Below the pieces are notes generated by a model. That model was given only the letters and a program-made list of their open reading frames with translations. It was not told the origin of the DNA and made no database searches. Shown here piece by piece: positions 63,583 to 64,000 of a stretch of DNA of 64,000 nt. The stretch lies in the NCBI RefSeq assembly GCF_012976305.1, contig NZ_JABDSR010000007.1, positions 1 to 64,000 of the forward strand, in the 5' to 3' direction. The DNA is from Peptoniphilus faecalis (GTDB lineage: Bacteria; Bacillota; Clostridia; Tissierellales; Peptoniphilaceae). Position numbers and translations under genes: made by a program. The stretch's first letter is position 1. Every line of letters begins with the position of its first letter.

Positions 63583-63775
63583 TCTTTCCTCCACTGATTT
63601 TCACATATCTATAACACTCAAACAAATACGAATAATCTTATTAATTTTTTACTTTATAACATCAAATCTATTTCTTAAATAATTTCTAGTTGTTTCACTT
63701 AATATTTTTGATGTTGTATCATATTTTTACTTACTTTATTGCGATATAACAACTATTATATTTAAAATATTTAAA

Positions 63776-63827
63776 GGCTTTGTAATATCTATTAGAGCTT
63801 TCACTCCATAATAGATATTATAAAGCC
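63776..63827. repeat. Palindromic element homologous to the ISL3 right end
   Basis: GGCTTTGTAATATCTATTA (63776-63794) and TAATAGATATTATAAAGCC (63809-63827) form a ~19-bp stem with one mismatch. About 84% of 44 bases match the palindromic ISL3 right end at 26729-26772, with compensatory arm changes. Looks like a solo terminal repeat or tiny MITE. Confidence 0.6.
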
Positions 63828-63847
63828 TTTTTAATTTCCGCTAAATA

Positions 63848-64000
63848 TTATTTACCAATTTCTCTCATTATGACGACTTCTTTTGTATTTTCATTCCAGA
63901 TGATATCCTTGCCATCTTTTAATCCCAATGCTCTAGCTATATTTGCTATTGGTAACATTGTTCTATCCTTTCTAAGGACTGGTTTTACATCACTTTCATA
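63848..64000 (-). CDS. Surface protein with copper-amine-oxidase-N (stalk) repeat, C-terminal fragment
   Basis: The last 50 codons before a TAA at 63848-63850 match the C-terminal part of a CuAO_N1 stalk domain: VKPVLRKDRTMLPIANIARA, then an IIWNENTKEVVIMREIG end. Such repeats occur at the C-termini of secreted Firmicute proteins. The rest lies beyond the window. Confidence 0.8.
   Translation of the reverse strand, partial: YESDVKPVLRKDRTMLPIANIARALGLKDGKDIIWNENTKEVVIMREIGK

Noticed and set aside
1-64000. CRISPR array, tRNA or rRNA genes
   Set aside because: No regularly spaced direct repeats and no recognisable tRNA or rRNA sequence were seen.

Overview
The window is AT-rich DNA with compact genes, Gram-positive ribosome binding sites (GGAGG) and consensus sigma-A promoters. 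It has tig-clpP-clpX-lon-ysxC synteny, a T-box, an L-box (lysine) riboswitch, a CIRCE-like element, SLH-domain surface proteins and a membrane pyrophosphatase. This fits an anaerobic low-GC Firmicute, probably Tissierellia/Peptoniphilaceae-like. The genus is inferred from gene content, not from any database match.

Layout. (1) 1-10.4 kb is an accessory defence island. It holds the 3' end of a relaxase-like gene, a giant YobI/KAP-type membrane P-loop NTPase, the wreck of a LlaJI/McrBC-like restriction-modification operon (a methyltransferase-McrB chimera, a frameshift and an in-frame TGA), its XRE regulator, an FRG-domain protein and an intact AbiEi/AbiEii operon with an operator-like inverted repeat in its promoter. 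(2) 10.5-17.1 kb holds rlmD, then a phosphonate/phosphate-type ABC operon (phnD-phnC-phnE-phnE) ending in a 5'-nucleotidase-like phosphoesterase with no signal peptide. (3) 17.3-27.7 kb is mixed. It has an isochorismatase-like hydrolase, an SLH protein, a candidate small RNA or attenuated leader, a nitroreductase, a divergent Nramp-like transporter with an IclR regulator and an unusual ureohydrolase, decayed IS256- and ISL3-family elements, a gene fragment and a DUF1002 protein. (4) 27.8-34 kb is the proteostasis cluster tig-clpP-clpX-lon-ysxC. (5) 34-40 kb holds a PC4/YdbC protein, proS, a YeiH-type exporter and a lysine-riboswitch-controlled amino-acid ABC transporter. (6) 40-46 kb holds a large SLH surface protein, then a clpB and CbpA-type dnaJ operon with a CIRCE-like site over its promoter. 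(7) 46-60.6 kb is mostly housekeeping: an exported C26 amidohydrolase, an M20 peptidase, a CNNM/CorC protein, DUF4230, an HIBYL-CoA-hydrolase-like protein, a cytidylate-kinase-like protein, a DMT exporter, leucyl aminopeptidase, secG-hppA, an HD protein and gap. (8) 60.7-64 kb holds a single ORF joining homoserine O-acetyltransferase (MetA) to an aspartate kinase catalytic domain, behind a T-box leader. After it come a small membrane protein, a palindromic element related to the ISL3 terminus, and a truncated copper-amine-oxidase-N-type surface protein.

Most noteworthy: the MetA-aspartokinase fusion under a T-box with a plausible AUG (Met) specifier; the pairing of an Nramp-like transporter lacking the DPGN metal motif with a ureohydrolase carrying Cys in place of a metal-ligand Asp; the decayed restriction system, whose lesions can be read base by base; and a consensus promoter followed by a hairpin and an intrinsic terminator (about 75 nt) that may be an unannotated sRNA. 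Function calls are from motif recognition only; no searches were run.
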